Made by a program: the position numbers and the translations under genes
Notes under the pieces: generated by a model
Databases searched by the model: none
The model's input: only the letters and a program-made list of their open reading frames with translations
What the model was told of the DNA's origin: nothing
Assembly: GCF_021184025.1 (NCBI RefSeq)
Contig: NZ_CP036537.1
Coordinates: forward strand, 4,712,001-4,776,000
Length of the DNA stretch: 64,000 nucleotides
Source: Rhodopseudomonas boonkerdii
GTDB lineage: Bacteria > Pseudomonadota > Alphaproteobacteria > Rhizobiales > Xanthobacteraceae
Direction: 5' to 3'
Part shown: positions 49,724 to 59,496 of the stretch, in pieces
Layout of the letters: each line of letters begins with the position of its first letter
How positions within the stretch are numbered: the first letter of the stretch is position 1

Positions 49724-49810
49724 GAGTCTAACTCATAAAGCGGTCGAGGTGGTTTTCGGCTGCTTTTGCTCCGAATAATGCCCGTTCAGCTCAGTATCTC
49801 GATTCTCCGT

Positions 49811-49939
49811 CCCTCATCCTGAGGAGCCGCGTAGCGGCGTCTCGAAGGATGGCCGAAAAGGCTCCGAGCCAAGTCAGCTCATGGTTCGAGACGGCGCTGC
49901 GCGCCTCCTCACCTCAGCCTGAACGCAACTGCGTTCAGG
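49811..49939. repeat. Dispersed repeat copy 2 plus a perfect palindrome
   Basis: CCCTCATCCTGAGGAGCC...GCGTCTCGAAGGATGG and CATGGTTCGAGACGGC...GCCTCCTCACC occupy 49811-49913. A perfect inverted repeat with 10-base arms (CCTGAACGCA 49918-49927, complement 49930-49939) follows. Apart from these repeats I see nothing between potG and the PAS-GGDEF-EAL gene. Confidence 0.85.
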
Positions 49940-50070
49940 CGGGAGGGGCGGAGTGTGTAGCGTTCCGCCTGGGCGACCAGCAACGCCAAACTACGGACCG
50001 CATTCCAGTCAGACTCTCAGGACGAGGACTGTGGCCGCTCGCACGTCGCGGTCATCGCAGAGTCCGGCAC

Positions 50071-52350
50071 TCACCCGGCCTTGCGGACGCCGGTGGCCTT
50101 GCCCACCAGCGCGGCATATTGCACGATCGGCGCCGGGCGGCCGATGAAATAACCCTGCACGCCGTCGCAACCTTCCCGTGCGAGGAAACTGAGCTGCTCA
50201 TGCGTCTCGACGCCCTCGGCAACGATGGAAACATCGAGGCCGTGACCGAGCCCGATCACCGCCCTGACGATGGCAGCCGATTGCGGATTGCGGCCGAGAT
50301 GCATAACGAAGGCGCGATCGATCTTGATCTTGTCGAACGGGAATGCCTGCAGATAGGTCAGCGACGAATAGCCCGAGCCGAAATCGTCCATCGAGATGCG
50401 CACGCCCAGCGCCTTCAGCCGCCGCAGCAACGCCAGCCCGCGATCGAAATCCTCGATCAGCACGCCTTCAGTGATTTCCAGCTCCAGCCGGCCCGGCGAC
50501 AGGCCGGTTTCCAGCAGGATTGTATGCACGACCCCAACCACATCGCCGCGCACGAATTGCGCCGGCGACAGGTTGACCGCGACCTGCAACGGCACCGTCC
50601 ATGAGGCCGCCTCACGGCAGGCCTGACGCAGAATCCATTCGCCCATCTCGACGATCAGGCCGCTCTCTTCAGCGAGCGGGATGAAGTCGGCCGGTGAGAC
50701 GAAACCGCGGGTCGGGTGAATCCAGCGCGCCAGCGCTTCGAAGCCGGTGATATCGGCGTCCAGCACATTCTCGCTGGCCCGGGCCTGAGGCTGATAATGC
50801 AGCGACAATTCGCCGTTGCGGATGGCCGCGGAGAGTTCCTGGTGCAGCACGCGGCGGTCACGCAGTTGCTGATCCATTTCCGGCTCGAACACGCTGATCG
50901 AACCGCGGGAGCGCGTCTTGGCGCGAAACAGGGCAGCGCCGGAATTGGCGAGCAGCGCCGCCGCATCGCGGCCGTCGCGGGGAAATAGCGAGATGCCGGT
51001 CGTCACGCCGATACGCACCGCCTTGCCATCGATCGGGAACGGCTCGGCGAGCGCGGCCGCAATACGCTCCGCCAGCGCCTGTCCGGTCTGTGGCTGCGGG
51101 CCATCGATGATGACGCCGAATTCGTCGCCGCCGAGGCGAGCTACGACGCCACCGCCCATTGCCGCCTCGATCCGTTGGGAGACTTCCGTGAGCAGCTTGT
51201 CGCCGATGGCATGGCCGAATACGTCGTTGATTTCCTTCAGGCCGTCGAGATCGATCGACAGCACTGCGAAAACCTCCTCCGCCTCGGTGCAGGCATCTAT
51301 CATCTGTGTCAGCGCCTGCACGAAGGCCGGACGGTTCGGCAGATCGGTGAGGCCGTCGTGATAGGCCATATGCGCCATCCGTGCTTCGGTCTGGCGACGG
51401 TCGGTGACATCCTCATGCGTCTTGATCAGATATTGTGCCTGACCATCCTCGTCCTGCACGGTGACGCGGCGGGTCAGGAATAGGCGCAACCCGTCACGCG
51501 TCGAGATCGGATGTTCCTCGGCGACCGGCGTGCGACTCTTGATAGCGGCCTGATCGCGGGCAACAATGATTTTGGCTTCCTCGGGCCGCAGCATTTCGAG
51601 CACCGTCTTGCCGATCGCATCCTCGCGGCGGCGACCCAGGATCACCTCGGCATTACGATTGGCAAACAGATAGCGGCCAGTCGCCACTTCCTGCACCATC
51701 AGCGAGACCGGTATGTTATCCAGCACCGTCTGCTGGAACTGCTTGGCACTCGCCAGCTCGTTCTGCATCCGGCGTTGTTCCGTGCAATCCTCGTGAATAC
51801 CGATCCAGCCGCCATTGGGCAGACGGCTGAACTTCACATGGACGAACTGCTCGTCCGGCAATTCGGCGATATAGCCGCCTGACGACATCGCCTTGTCGTA
51901 ATGCGCGTCCTCGTTGGCATCGGCGGTGCCGCGCTGACGACGCAACGCGCGAAGAGCTGGGCCGGTCATCCCCCGGCTGACCTCGGCCCGCGTCAGTTTG
52001 TAGATGTCCAGATAACGGTCGTTGCAGAACACGAGGCGCTTTTGCGCATCGAGCATGACGATGCCCTGACCGAGATGATTGAGCGCAGACCCCACGAATT
52101 CGTTGCGCTGCTGTTGCTGACGCTGCACTTTGCTCAGAGCGGAAGCGACCCAGAACACGATTGCCGTCGTGAAGGCGCCAACCACCAGACCACCGATCAC
52201 GACGTTCCAGATGAAGGGGGACCCCACGACCCTTTCGGCGACGGCAGCCGGCTGTTCGGCCAGCGCACTGCATGGGACGGCGAGCAACCAGACGACGGCG
52301 CCGATGCGCCCGACCGCCCTGTTCTTTACTCGCCCGATCTTGCCAGTCAT
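50071..52350 (-). CDS. PAS-PAS-GGDEF-EAL cyclic-di-GMP enzyme
   Basis: The 759-residue protein has a cleavable or anchoring N-terminal helix, a second helix (FIWNVVIGGLVVGAFTTAIVFWVA), a PAS with its own-histidine-kinase-like pattern (LNHLGQGIVMLDAQKRLVFCNDRYL) and a second PAS (LDNIPVSLMVQEVATGRYLFANR). GGDEF is intact at 407-411 and EAL at 538-540, with LEITEGVLI and DDFGSGYSSL downstream. It should be able to make or degrade cyclic di-GMP depending on signals read by the PAS domains. It is transcribed alone, divergent from the L-2-hydroxyglutarate oxidase gene. Confidence 0.93.
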   Translation of the reverse strand: MTGKIGRVKNRAVGRIGAVVWLLAVPCSALAEQPAAVAERVVGSPFIWNVVIGGLVVGAFTTAIVFWVASALSKVQRQQQQRNEFVGSALNHLGQGIVMLDAQKRLVFCNDRYLDIYKLTRAEVSRGMTGPALRALRRQRGTADANEDAHYDKAMSSGGYIAELPDEQFVHVKFSRLPNGGWIGIHEDCTEQRRMQNELASAKQFQQTVLDNIPVSLMVQEVATGRYLFANRNAEVILGRRREDAIGKTVLEMLRPEEAKIIVARDQAAIKSRTPVAEEHPISTRDGLRLFLTRRVTVQDEDGQAQYLIKTHEDVTDRRQTEARMAHMAYHDGLTDLPNRPAFVQALTQMIDACTEAEEVFAVLSIDLDGLKEINDVFGHAIGDKLLTEVSQRIEAAMGGGVVARLGGDEFGVIIDGPQPQTGQALAERIAAALAEPFPIDGKAVRIGVTTGISLFPRDGRDAAALLANSGAALFRAKTRSRGSISVFEPEMDQQLRDRRVLHQELSAAIRNGELSLHYQPQARASENVLDADITGFEALARWIHPTRGFVSPADFIPLAEESGLIVEMGEWILRQACREAASWTVPLQVAVNLSPAQFVRGDVVGVVHTILLETGLSPGRLELEITEGVLIEDFDRGLALLRRLKALGVRISMDDFGSGYSSLTYLQAFPFDKIKIDRAFVMHLGRNPQSAAIVRAVIGLGHGLDVSIVAEGVETHEQLSFLAREGCDGVQGYFIGRPAPIVQYAALVGKATGVRKAG

Positions 52351-52521
52351 TGCGCACCCGCGTATTCGCAGAGCGCAAGTCTTCAGTTCCAGGTATTTTG
52401 ATCAGGTAAATGCACCTGAACGCAGCCTGACTGGATCGGCAAAAATTGCGGTATTTAGCTGCGATGCTTAATGCTTTGCTAATCAGGCACAACGCCGGCC
52501 GCAGAACGGGACAGGGAACGG

Positions 52522-53637
52522 ATGGACAGGGTTGAATGCGTCGTTGTCGGCGCCGGTGTCGTGGGCCTCGCCATCGCCCGCCGGCTGGCGGAAGCAGGGC
52601 GCGAAGTCATCGTGCTGGAAGCCGCCGACGCCATCGGCACCGTCACCTCCTCGCGCAACAGCGAAGTGATCCACGCCGGCATCTACTACACCGCAGGCAG
52701 CCTGATGGCGAAGCTCTGTGTCGCTGGCAAGCTCAAGCTCTATAACTATTGCCGCAGCCGCGGCATCCCGCACAAGAATTGCGGCAAGCTGATCGTCGCG
52801 ACGCGGCCGGAAGAGATGGCGAAGCTCGCCTCCATCAAGGCCCATGCCGAGGCCAACGGCGTTGCGGACATGCAGGTGTTGTCGGGCCATGAAGCCCGTG
52901 CACTCGAGCCCGCCCTGGCCTGCGAAGGCGCCCTGCTGTCACCTTCCACCGGCATCATCGATAGTCACTCGTACATGCTGTCGCTGCGCGGCGAAGCTGA
53001 AGCCGCCGGTGCCGCCTTCGCCTTCCTTGCGCCCTTCGAACGCGGCCGGGTGACGGCAGACGGTTTCGAAGTGGAGGTCGGCGGTGATGCGCCGATGACG
53101 CTCGGTTGCGACATGCTGATCAATTCCGCCGGCCTTTCCGCGACCATGATCGCGCGCCTGCTGGAAGGCATGCCGCTCGATCTGATCCCGCCGGCCTATC
53201 TCGCCAAAGGCTGCTATTTCAGCTGCAGCACCAAGGCGCCATTCTCACGCCTGATCTATCCGGTGCCCGAGCCCGGCGGCCTCGGCGTGCATCTCACGCT
53301 CGACCTCGCCGGCCAGGCGCGCTTCGGCCCCGATGTCGAGTGGGTCGATCACATCGACTACGAAGTCGATCCCGCCCGCGGCGAACGTTTCTATCCCGCC
53401 ATCCGCCGTTACTGGCCGGCGCTGCCCGACGGCGCCCTCATGCCAAGCTATTCCGGCATGCGTCCGAAGATCGTGCCGCCCGCAGTGGCGACGCAGGATT
53501 TCATGATCCAGGGCCCGCAGATGCATGGCGTGCCCGGCCTGATCAACCTGTTCGGCATCGAGTCACCCGGCCTGACCTCGTCGCTGGCGATCGCGGATCA
53601 TGTGGCGAAAGTCGCGGGAATCGAAGTGCAACCGTGA
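52522..53637 (+). CDS. lhgO: L-2-hydroxyglutarate oxidase-like FAD enzyme (LhgO type)
   Basis: The 371-residue FAD-dependent oxidoreductase begins with the dinucleotide fold [21 protein letters not shown] and the acidic strand end [22 protein letters not shown] follows near residues 44-57, the diagnostic segment of L-2-hydroxyglutarate dehydrogenases, and the protein ends with the DAO-type [18 protein letters not shown]. Such enzymes oxidise L-2-hydroxyglutarate to 2-oxoglutarate and pass electrons to the membrane. The exact substrate is inferred from the family. It has AGGGAA before the ATG and no operon partner. Confidence 0.85.
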   Translation: MDRVECVVVGAGVVGLAIARRLAEAGREVIVLEAADAIGTVTSSRNSEVIHAGIYYTAGSLMAKLCVAGKLKLYNYCRSRGIPHKNCGKLIVATRPEEMAKLASIKAHAEANGVADMQVLSGHEARALEPALACEGALLSPSTGIIDSHSYMLSLRGEAEAAGAAFAFLAPFERGRVTADGFEVEVGGDAPMTLGCDMLINSAGLSATMIARLLEGMPLDLIPPAYLAKGCYFSCSTKAPFSRLIYPVPEPGGLGVHLTLDLAGQARFGPDVEWVDHIDYEVDPARGERFYPAIRRYWPALPDGALMPSYSGMRPKIVPPAVATQDFMIQGPQMHGVPGLINLFGIESPGLTSSLAIADHVAKVAGIEVQP

Positions 53638-53807
53638 TGCGTATTTGAACCGCACCTGCGTCCGAAGCAATCTGGTCCAACCGTCGTAGCAGATCGCTTC
53701 GTCGCAAGAGCGGGAGCGTGTGGGCATCATGGCTGCACGATGCGGACACGCAGACCTGACAACGTCATCCGATGAGGCGTTATGTCAGGGAATGTTTTTG
53801 AGAAATC

Positions 53808-53990
53808 TCAGTGGAGGGTGCTACTCGTCTGTCGAAGGCGTTCAATCTCGTCCTTGACCATCAGTTTCCGGCGCTTGAGTTCCACGATACGAAGATCATC
53901 GGTGGAAAGATGCAGCAAGGCGTCGTGCAATTCGCTTTCGAGAACCTTGTGCTTGCGTTCGAGTTCGACAAGGTGCGCCTGAAGTGCCAT
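53808..53990 (-). CDS. DUF465 (YdcH-like) small coiled-coil protein
   Basis: The 60-residue protein is a helical hairpin: LVELERKHKVLESELHDAL, a short turn, then RIVELKRRKLMVKDEIERL. This is the DUF465 pattern of tiny proteins of unknown function. ATG 53990 is supported by GAGGAG upstream; an in-frame reading continuing to 54182 has no such support. A second DUF465-like gene lies about 250 bases away on the other strand. Confidence 0.85.
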   Translation of the reverse strand: MALQAHLVELERKHKVLESELHDALLHLSTDDLRIVELKRRKLMVKDEIERLRQTSSTLH

Positions 53991-54242
53991 TCGAAAACTC
54001 CTCGGTAGGTTGAGAAACCACACAGTCGGGTTCGGTTGGACGATGAAGTCTACATGACAGTGGACATCTGTCGATGGGTCTTGAAAATTGTACCGCCGCG
54101 CTCCGCACATCTTGAAAAACGAATCGTAACCAATGCACTGCAAAAATGCAGGAACCGGGCCGCTTGCGCAGTGCGCCCCCACCGGCGATAGTTACCTCAC
54201 GGATTCTCGCCAGATGACTGGCGGGCCAAGTCAGCGAACATC

Positions 54243-54449
54243 ATGAACGACGACGAAGATCGCGAACTCCCTGCCGAATTAGCCCGATTGCAGCAAGAAC
54301 ACCGCGACCTCGACGCCGCCATTGATGCCCTGCAGCGCTCCCCCGCACCAGATCTGCTGCAGTTGCAGCGGCTGAAAAAACGCAAGCTGCAACTGCGAGA
54401 TCGCATTTCGGTGATTTCCGACCAGATTACCCCTGACATCATTGCCTGA
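54243..54449 (+). CDS. DUF465-like small coiled-coil protein
   Basis: The 68-residue protein has the same two-helix layout (ELARLQQEHRDLDAAIDALQ, then LLQLQRLKKRKLQLRDRIS) and the conserved KKRKLxLRD that marks DUF465. The function is unknown. It is divergent from the other DUF465 gene, with a clear short hairpin (CGCCAG-ATGA-CTGGCG) just before its start region. The pair may be an old inverted duplication. Confidence 0.8.
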   Translation: MNDDEDRELPAELARLQQEHRDLDAAIDALQRSPAPDLLQLQRLKKRKLQLRDRISVISDQITPDIIA

Positions 54450-54788
54450 GGCAACGAGTCACATATCGGCAGGGATCAAACAGCGACGTGCACGTGTGCA
54501 CCCTGATGTTCCCGGCTCCCGCGTGCCGCTGATACCACACCCGCAGCTGCCGCAAGGATGCCTCGAGGCCGCCGCTGGATTGCCACAGCATGTCGCGCCG
54601 GAACCTTGCAAAAGTACGCTTCATTCAGCCTTGCAGCGACCGCGCATCGCGGTTTTCTTTTGCATCGGATTTGTTACAAGGCTGTCCCGTCTTCATTGAC
54701 GAGATTATCGTTCGACGCTCCCCGCCCGGCGGGGGGCGGTCCTTGTATTTCCAGCTATCCTTCTGGATTCGCGAAAGAAAATACCGGA
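54450..54788. other. Gene-free stretch upstream of purE with a terminator
   Basis: These 339 bases hold no credible gene. An intrinsic terminator (ACCGCG-CAT-CGCGGT followed by TTTCTTTT) lies at 54639-54660, about 190 bases after the DUF465 stop. The purE promoter must lie between it and 54789. A G/C-rich inverted piece (CCCGCCCGGCGGGGGGCGG) occurs near 54722-54740. Confidence 0.4.
54639..54660 (+). terminator. Intrinsic terminator before purE
   Basis: ACCGCG (54639-54644) pairs with CGCGGT (54648-54653) around CAT, then TTTCTTTT. Confidence 0.7.
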
Positions 54789-55277
54789 ATGCCCGCGCCC
54801 GTCGCCATTATCATGGGAAGCCAGTCCGACTGGGAAACCATGCGTCACGCCGCCGAAACCCTGACGGCTCTCGGCGTCGCCCATGACACCCGCATCGTCT
54901 CGGCACATCGCACGCCGGACCGGCTGGTTTCATTTGCCAAAGGCGCGAAGGCGGCCGGTTTTCAGATCATCATCGCCGGCGCGGGCGGCGCAGCGCATCT
55001 GCCTGGCATGACCGCAGCCCAAACGGAGTTGCCGGTCTTCGGCGTGCCCGTGGAATCCAAAGCGCTGTCCGGCGTCGATTCTCTCTATTCAATCGTGCAG
55101 ATGCCCGGCGGTATTCCCGTCGGGACCCTGGCGATCGGCAAACCCGGCGCGATCAACGCGGCGCTGCTCGCAGCCTCGGTGCTCGCCCTGCACGATCCTG
55201 AACTGGCGACCCGCCTCGCCGCCTGGCGCAAGGCGCAGACTGATGCCGTGGCCGAAAAGCCGGAAGGCGCAGCGTAA
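54789..55277 (+). CDS. purE: N5-carboxyaminoimidazole ribonucleotide mutase PurE
   Basis: PurE rearranges N5-CAIR to CAIR in purine synthesis. The 162-residue protein shows the class I PurE signatures: [12 protein letters not shown] at the phosphate-binding N-terminus, SAHRTPDRL near residue 39 and [14 protein letters not shown] near residue 65. [30 protein letters not shown] follows near residues 85-115. ATG 54789 was chosen because the conserved start [10 protein letters not shown] begins there; a longer in-frame reading is not supported. The stop overlaps the purK start by one base, so the pair is translationally coupled. Confidence 0.96.
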   Translation: MPAPVAIIMGSQSDWETMRHAAETLTALGVAHDTRIVSAHRTPDRLVSFAKGAKAAGFQIIIAGAGGAAHLPGMTAAQTELPVFGVPVESKALSGVDSLYSIVQMPGGIPVGTLAIGKPGAINAALLAASVLALHDPELATRLAAWRKAQTDAVAEKPEGAA

Positions 55278-56371
55278 TGGCTCAGACGATAAAGGCCCTG
55301 AAGCCCGGCGATACGATCGGCATTCTCGGCGGCGGCCAACTTGGCCGGATGCTCGCGCTCGCGGCTGCGCGGCTTGGCTTGAAGTGCCAGGTGTTTTCGC
55401 CAGATCCGGATTCTCCGGCTTTCGATGTCGTGCAGAATGCGACCTGCGCGGAATATGCCGATGTCGAGGCACTCGAACTGTTCGCCAATGATTGCGACGT
55501 CATCACCTACGAATTCGAGAATGTCCCCGCGGCGACGGCGCTGATCCTCGATGCACGGCGTCCGGTACTGCCGGCGCACAGCATCCTGCAAACCACGCAG
55601 GATCGCCTTGTAGAGAAGGACTTCGTCACCGGCCTCGGCATCGGTACGGCCGGATATGCCGGCGTTTCCAGCGTCGGCGAGCTTCGCGATGCGGTGAAGA
55701 AGCTCGGGCTGCCCGCCGTGATCAAGACCCGCCGTTTCGGATATGACGGCAAGGGCCAGGCGATGATCCGCGAAGGCGACGACCTCGATCAGGTCTGGAC
55801 AGATCTCGGCACCAAGGACGCCATTCTTGAAGCCTTCGTGCCGTTCGAGCGCGAGGTCTCCGTCATCGCGGCACGCGGAGCCGACGGCAGCATCGAATGC
55901 TTCGACGTCACCGAGAACGAGCACCGCGATCACATCCTGAAATTCTCCACCGCGCCCGCCCGCATTCCAGATGCGCTCGCTGCCAGGGCCCGCGAGATCG
56001 CCGAGAAGATCGGCGCGGCGCTCGGCTATGTCGGCACGTTCGCGGTTGAACTGTTCGTCGTTCCCGGCGCGAATGGCCCTTCGTTGGTGGTCAACGAGAT
56101 CGCGCCGCGCGTACACAATTCCGGGCACTGGACGCTGGATGGCGCTTCGGTCTCGCAGTTCGAGCAGCACATCCGCGCCATTGCAGGTTGGCCGCTCGGC
56201 AAGCCGGTTCGTCACGGCGAGGTCACCATGACCAATCTGATTGGCGACGACATTCTCGATTACGCCAAATGGCTCACCGTCCCCAGCGCTACCGTGCATC
56301 TCTACGGCAAGGGTACGCCAAAGCCCGGTCGCAAGATGGGCCACGTGGTTGAGGTGAAGCCGGCGCCATAA
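55277..56371 (+). CDS. purK: N5-carboxyaminoimidazole ribonucleotide synthase PurK
   Basis: PurK makes N5-CAIR from AIR, bicarbonate and ATP, the substrate of PurE. The 364-residue ATP-grasp protein has IGILGGGQLGRMLALAAARLG at the N-terminus, DVITYEFENVP near residue 75, IKTRRFGYDGKGQ near residue 147, EAFVPFEREVSVIAARG near residue 188 and the metal site ELFVVP...VNEIAPRVHNSGHWT near residues 255-280. Its ATG begins inside the purE stop (TAATG). This is a standard purEK operon. Confidence 0.96.
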   Translation: MAQTIKALKPGDTIGILGGGQLGRMLALAAARLGLKCQVFSPDPDSPAFDVVQNATCAEYADVEALELFANDCDVITYEFENVPAATALILDARRPVLPAHSILQTTQDRLVEKDFVTGLGIGTAGYAGVSSVGELRDAVKKLGLPAVIKTRRFGYDGKGQAMIREGDDLDQVWTDLGTKDAILEAFVPFEREVSVIAARGADGSIECFDVTENEHRDHILKFSTAPARIPDALAARAREIAEKIGAALGYVGTFAVELFVVPGANGPSLVVNEIAPRVHNSGHWTLDGASVSQFEQHIRAIAGWPLGKPVRHGEVTMTNLIGDDILDYAKWLTVPSATVHLYGKGTPKPGRKMGHVVEVKPAP

Positions 56372-56397
56372 CGGTGCCGGCTTCGCCGCATCATGTG

Positions 56398-57120
56398 TCA
56401 GGCAGTCGCTTTACCTTCCACCACACCGGTGGGCTCGTCGCTCAGCCACCGATAGATTGCCCCGCCGAGAACGCCGCCAACCAACGGCGCCAACCAGAAC
56501 AGCCATAACTGCTCCAGTGCCCAGCCGCCGACAAACAATGCCGGGCCGGTGCTGCGCGCCGGGTTCACCGAAGTGTTGGTGACGGGAATGCTGACGAGAT
56601 GGATCATCACCAGCGCCAGGCCGATCGCCAACGGCGCGAAGCCGGCCGGCGCCTTGCCGTGGGTGGCGCCCATGATGATGAACAGGAACATCATGGTCAT
56701 CACCACTTCCATGATGAAGCCCGCTACCAGGCTGTATTTGCCGGGCGAGTGGTCGGCATAGCCGTTCGAGGCAAAGCCCTTGGCGACATCGAATCCGGCC
56801 GCCCCGCTGGCGATGATGTAGAGCACCGTCGCCGCCGCGATTGCACCGATCACCTGCGCGATGATGTAGGGCAAAATCTGGCCCGCCGGGAACCGCCCGC
56901 CCGCGGCAAGCCCCACGGTGACCGCAGGATTGAGATGGCATCCCGAGATGTGACCGATCGCATAGGCCATGGTCACGACGCTGAGACCAAAGGCGAAGGA
57001 GACGCCGACGAGGCCGATGCCGACCTGAGGGAAAGCCGCAGCAATCACGGCGCTGCCGCAGCCCGCAAATGTCAGCCAGAATGTGCCGATGAATTCGGCA
57101 GCATATTTCTTACCGTTCAT
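56398..57120 (-). CDS. aqpZ: Aquaporin Z
   Basis: AqpZ forms tetrameric water channels in the inner membrane. The 240-residue protein has six helices and both pore motifs, HLNPAVT near residue 63 and SVNPARS near residue 186, with [18 protein letters not shown] at the N-terminus. The two NPA motifs and the arginine after the second one fit a water-selective channel. ATG 57120 follows GGGAGGAA. It converges with purK, whose stop is 26 bases away. No regulation is visible. Confidence 0.94.
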   Translation of the reverse strand: MNGKKYAAEFIGTFWLTFAGCGSAVIAAAFPQVGIGLVGVSFAFGLSVVTMAYAIGHISGCHLNPAVTVGLAAGGRFPAGQILPYIIAQVIGAIAAATVLYIIASGAAGFDVAKGFASNGYADHSPGKYSLVAGFIMEVVMTMMFLFIIMGATHGKAPAGFAPLAIGLALVMIHLVSIPVTNTSVNPARSTGPALFVGGWALEQLWLFWLAPLVGGVLGGAIYRWLSDEPTGVVEGKATA

Positions 57121-57401
57121 GGTATTCCTCCCGCTATGGATGTGGCGCTCGCGAGTCGCCCGCGACAAGTATGCGTCCGGGTTCCGCCCCCTGTCGAGCA
57201 CGGGAACTGATGGGCGGATCCGCGGAAAAGCTCGAAAAATCCGCGATTTTCGGGCTTCGGAGCGGGGAAATTACCGCACCGCGAGGTGGACATTCGCCAT
57301 TTCATCTGATACATCGGCGCCCTTGAGGTTAAGGGCATGGCCTTTGTCGGCCCTTCGCTTTACCGAAATTCAAATCCGATCAATTGAGAAGAGGATGCCG
57401 C

Positions 57402-57698
57402 GTGCAGGTTCTCGTTCGCGATAACAATGTCGACCAGGCTCTCAAGGCGCTGAAGAAGAAGATGCAGCGCGAGGGCATTTTCCGCGAGATGAAGCTCCGC
57501 GGTCACTACGAGAAGCCGTCTGAGAAGAAAGCCCGTGAAAAGGCCGAAGCCGTGCGCCGGGCGCGCAAGCTGGCACGCAAGAAGCTGCAGCGTGAAGGCT
57601 TGCTGCCGATGAAGCCGAAGCCGGTGTTCGGCGCTGGCCCCGGCGGCGAGCGTGGTGCGCGTCCTGGTGCTGCAGGCGCACCGCGCCCGGCTCGCTAA
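57402..57698 (+). CDS. rpsU: 30S ribosomal protein S21
   Basis: S21 binds the 30S subunit near the anti-Shine-Dalgarno region of 16S rRNA. The 98-residue protein starts [25 protein letters not shown] and continues with the basic helical [30 protein letters not shown]. It is longer than enterobacterial S21 (71) because of a Gly/Pro/Arg-rich tail, as in other Rhizobiales. The start is GTG at 57402 with GAGGA 7 bases upstream. A strong terminator follows, so it is monocistronic. Confidence 0.96.
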   Translation: MQVLVRDNNVDQALKALKKKMQREGIFREMKLRGHYEKPSEKKAREKAEAVRRARKLARKKLQREGLLPMKPKPVFGAGPGGERGARPGAAGAPRPAR

Positions 57699-57720
57699 GC
57701 GATCTACAATTGAATTTCGA

Positions 57721-57751
57721 TAACGCGGGCTTCGGTCCGCGTTATTTTTTT
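57721..57751 (+). terminator. Intrinsic terminator of rpsU
   Basis: TAACGCGG (57721-57728) pairs with CCGCGTTA (57737-57744) around an eight-base loop, followed by seven T. Confidence 0.95.
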
Positions 57752-57848
57752 GTGCCACTCTTTTGCGATATGTCCAAAAGCGCGCTCCTTTGTCCGGATG
57801 CTTTTTGAGTGCCGGCGCGTTAGGAAGGGAGCAAGTATCGCGAGAGAG

Positions 57849-58520
57849 ATGCCCTGCATGGACCGACGGCCGACCACATCGCCATCCTGCATCGGCAAGC
57901 GCGGCTGTATCACTGTCATACTCCTGCTGACGGGCCTGTGCGCAAGCGGCTGTTCATTCAACCTCGCATCGCTGACGCCGGGCGCTGACAAGGACGAGCC
58001 TAAAGCAACGACGTCCACAGCGCCGCCAACGCGCAGCCTCTCTGCCAAGACCGATCCGCAGGAGGCAAAGGCGCAGGCTGCCCGTGGCGCGAGCCTGGCG
58101 CAGGCCGGCCAGAGCACCGAAGCGCTTGCAGCTTACAATGCCGCGATCGATCTCGATCCTTCCAGCGCACAAGCGTTCTATCAGCGCGGTCTGCTGTATC
58201 AGTCCGAAAAGAAATACGAATTCGCCATCGCCGATTTCACATCCGCCAATGGCCTGACGCCGCAGCAGGCCGCCCCCCTGCTTGGCCGCGCACAATGCTA
58301 TCTTGCGCTCGGCAAGAATCACGAGGCGGCCGCCGATCTCGACGAGGCATCGAGCGTCGCCCCCGGCAATGCACAGGTCTGGATCGCCCGCGGCAATATC
58401 TACGAGAAGCTGGGCAACCGGGAAAAGGCAGCGGATTCATTCAGCCGCGCTGTGCTGCTGCGGCCGAACGACGATGCCGCACGGAACGGAATGACCCGAA
58501 ATGGCGGACGGGCGGGTTAA
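57849..58520 (+). CDS. TPR-repeat lipoprotein
   Basis: The 223-residue protein has a signal peptide (KRGCITVILLLTGLCASGC) with a probable lipobox ASGC. A Thr/Pro-rich linker follows, then three tetratricopeptide repeats: GASLAQAGQSTEALAAYNAAIDLDPS, QRGLLYQSEKKYEFAIADFTSA and ARGNIYEKLGNREKAADSFSRA. TPRs bind partner proteins, so this is probably an envelope scaffold of the NlpI/PilF sort; the partner is unknown. ATG 57849 and 57858 are both possible starts. It is tail-to-tail with the Pro/Ala-rich protein gene, whose stop is 2 bases away. Confidence 0.8.
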   Translation: MPCMDRRPTTSPSCIGKRGCITVILLLTGLCASGCSFNLASLTPGADKDEPKATTSTAPPTRSLSAKTDPQEAKAQAARGASLAQAGQSTEALAAYNAAIDLDPSSAQAFYQRGLLYQSEKKYEFAIADFTSANGLTPQQAAPLLGRAQCYLALGKNHEAAADLDEASSVAPGNAQVWIARGNIYEKLGNREKAADSFSRAVLLRPNDDAARNGMTRNGGRAG

Positions 58521-58522
58521 GC

Positions 58523-59341
58523 CTAGCGCTCGAATGGCCGCGGGATCACCTTGTCGAACATCGACTTGGCGCCGCTGAGGACGTCCTCGACAACGTTGGT
58601 GCGGCCGCCGCGGCTTTCCCCATCGGCCTGCATTTCGCGCATCGGAACCGGCACATCGCCTGGGGGGCGAGGACCGCGCGACCACTCTGCGCGCTCGAGT
58701 GGCTGCAAGCTTTCGATATCCGGATTCGACACCACAATCGGCGGCGGCAATTGCTGCATCGGTTGCAGCTGTTGCAATGGCTGAGGTGCAGGCGCGACCT
58801 GTGGCTGAACGGATGCCGTACGCTGGGCTTCCGGCGCACGCGGCGCCTCCGTTTTGTCGCCACGGCTCAGGCGCTCGATGGCGGCACGGGCGAGATCATT
58901 GGCATCGCCCGCCGGTGCGGTGCCGACGGTGGCAAGCACCGGGCTTGGCGCTGGCGCTAAGACGGAAGGCTCGGGTCTAGCCGGTTCAACCTTCGCGACG
59001 GCCTTCTCACGTGCGGGCGGATGGCGGCGCGTTTCGGTGACCTTGCCGGCGTCGACTTTCTCGGGCTTATCGGTAACAGCCTTCTCGACCGGTTTGTCGA
59101 GAGCCTTCTTGACCAGTGCGGACGCAGGTTCGGGCGCGTCCACAACCTCGGCGGCAGCGTCTGCCGGCTTGGCGGCCGCCTTGCCCGGAGCCGGCGCGCT
59201 CTGGGCGACAGGCGGTGGCAGCGGCCGGTCCTCGCGCGCCTTCGGAATGATGTAATAATTGACGATATATGCGCCCATTACCGTCGCAAAAACCGACGGC
59301 AGGATGTCGATGGTGAATTTCGAAAGATACTTCTTCAGCAT
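58523..59341 (-). CDS. Pro/Ala-rich single-pass membrane protein, unknown function
   Basis: The 272-residue protein starts with a short cytoplasmic tail and one membrane helix (ILPSVFATVMGAYIVNYYII). About 230 low-complexity residues rich in Ala, Pro, Lys and Glu follow (KPADAAAEVVDAPEPAS, QPLQQLQPMQQLPPP), and a short conserved-looking end SGAKSMFDKVIPRPFER. The layout, one anchor plus a long extended periplasmic arm, resembles TonB- or PopZ-region spacer proteins, but I recognise no family. ATG 59341 is the first Met before the helix; the reading upstream of it is not supported. Confidence 0.65.
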   Translation of the reverse strand: MLKKYLSKFTIDILPSVFATVMGAYIVNYYIIPKAREDRPLPPPVAQSAPAPGKAAAKPADAAAEVVDAPEPASALVKKALDKPVEKAVTDKPEKVDAGKVTETRRHPPAREKAVAKVEPARPEPSVLAPAPSPVLATVGTAPAGDANDLARAAIERLSRGDKTEAPRAPEAQRTASVQPQVAPAPQPLQQLQPMQQLPPPIVVSNPDIESLQPLERAEWSRGPRPPGDVPVPMREMQADGESRGGRTNVVEDVLSGAKSMFDKVIPRPFER

Positions 59342-59496
59342 GAACCCGGCCTCATTCCCCGCCGTTACATGCTGGAAATTTGAGGCTGATTCAGGGATCA
59401 ATCGCGACGGATCAAAGGCAAGTTCCCACCCGTCACGCGCGAATGTTTCACAAAATCTCCGGGCGCCCGATACGGGCAGCCCACAGGATGACAAGC

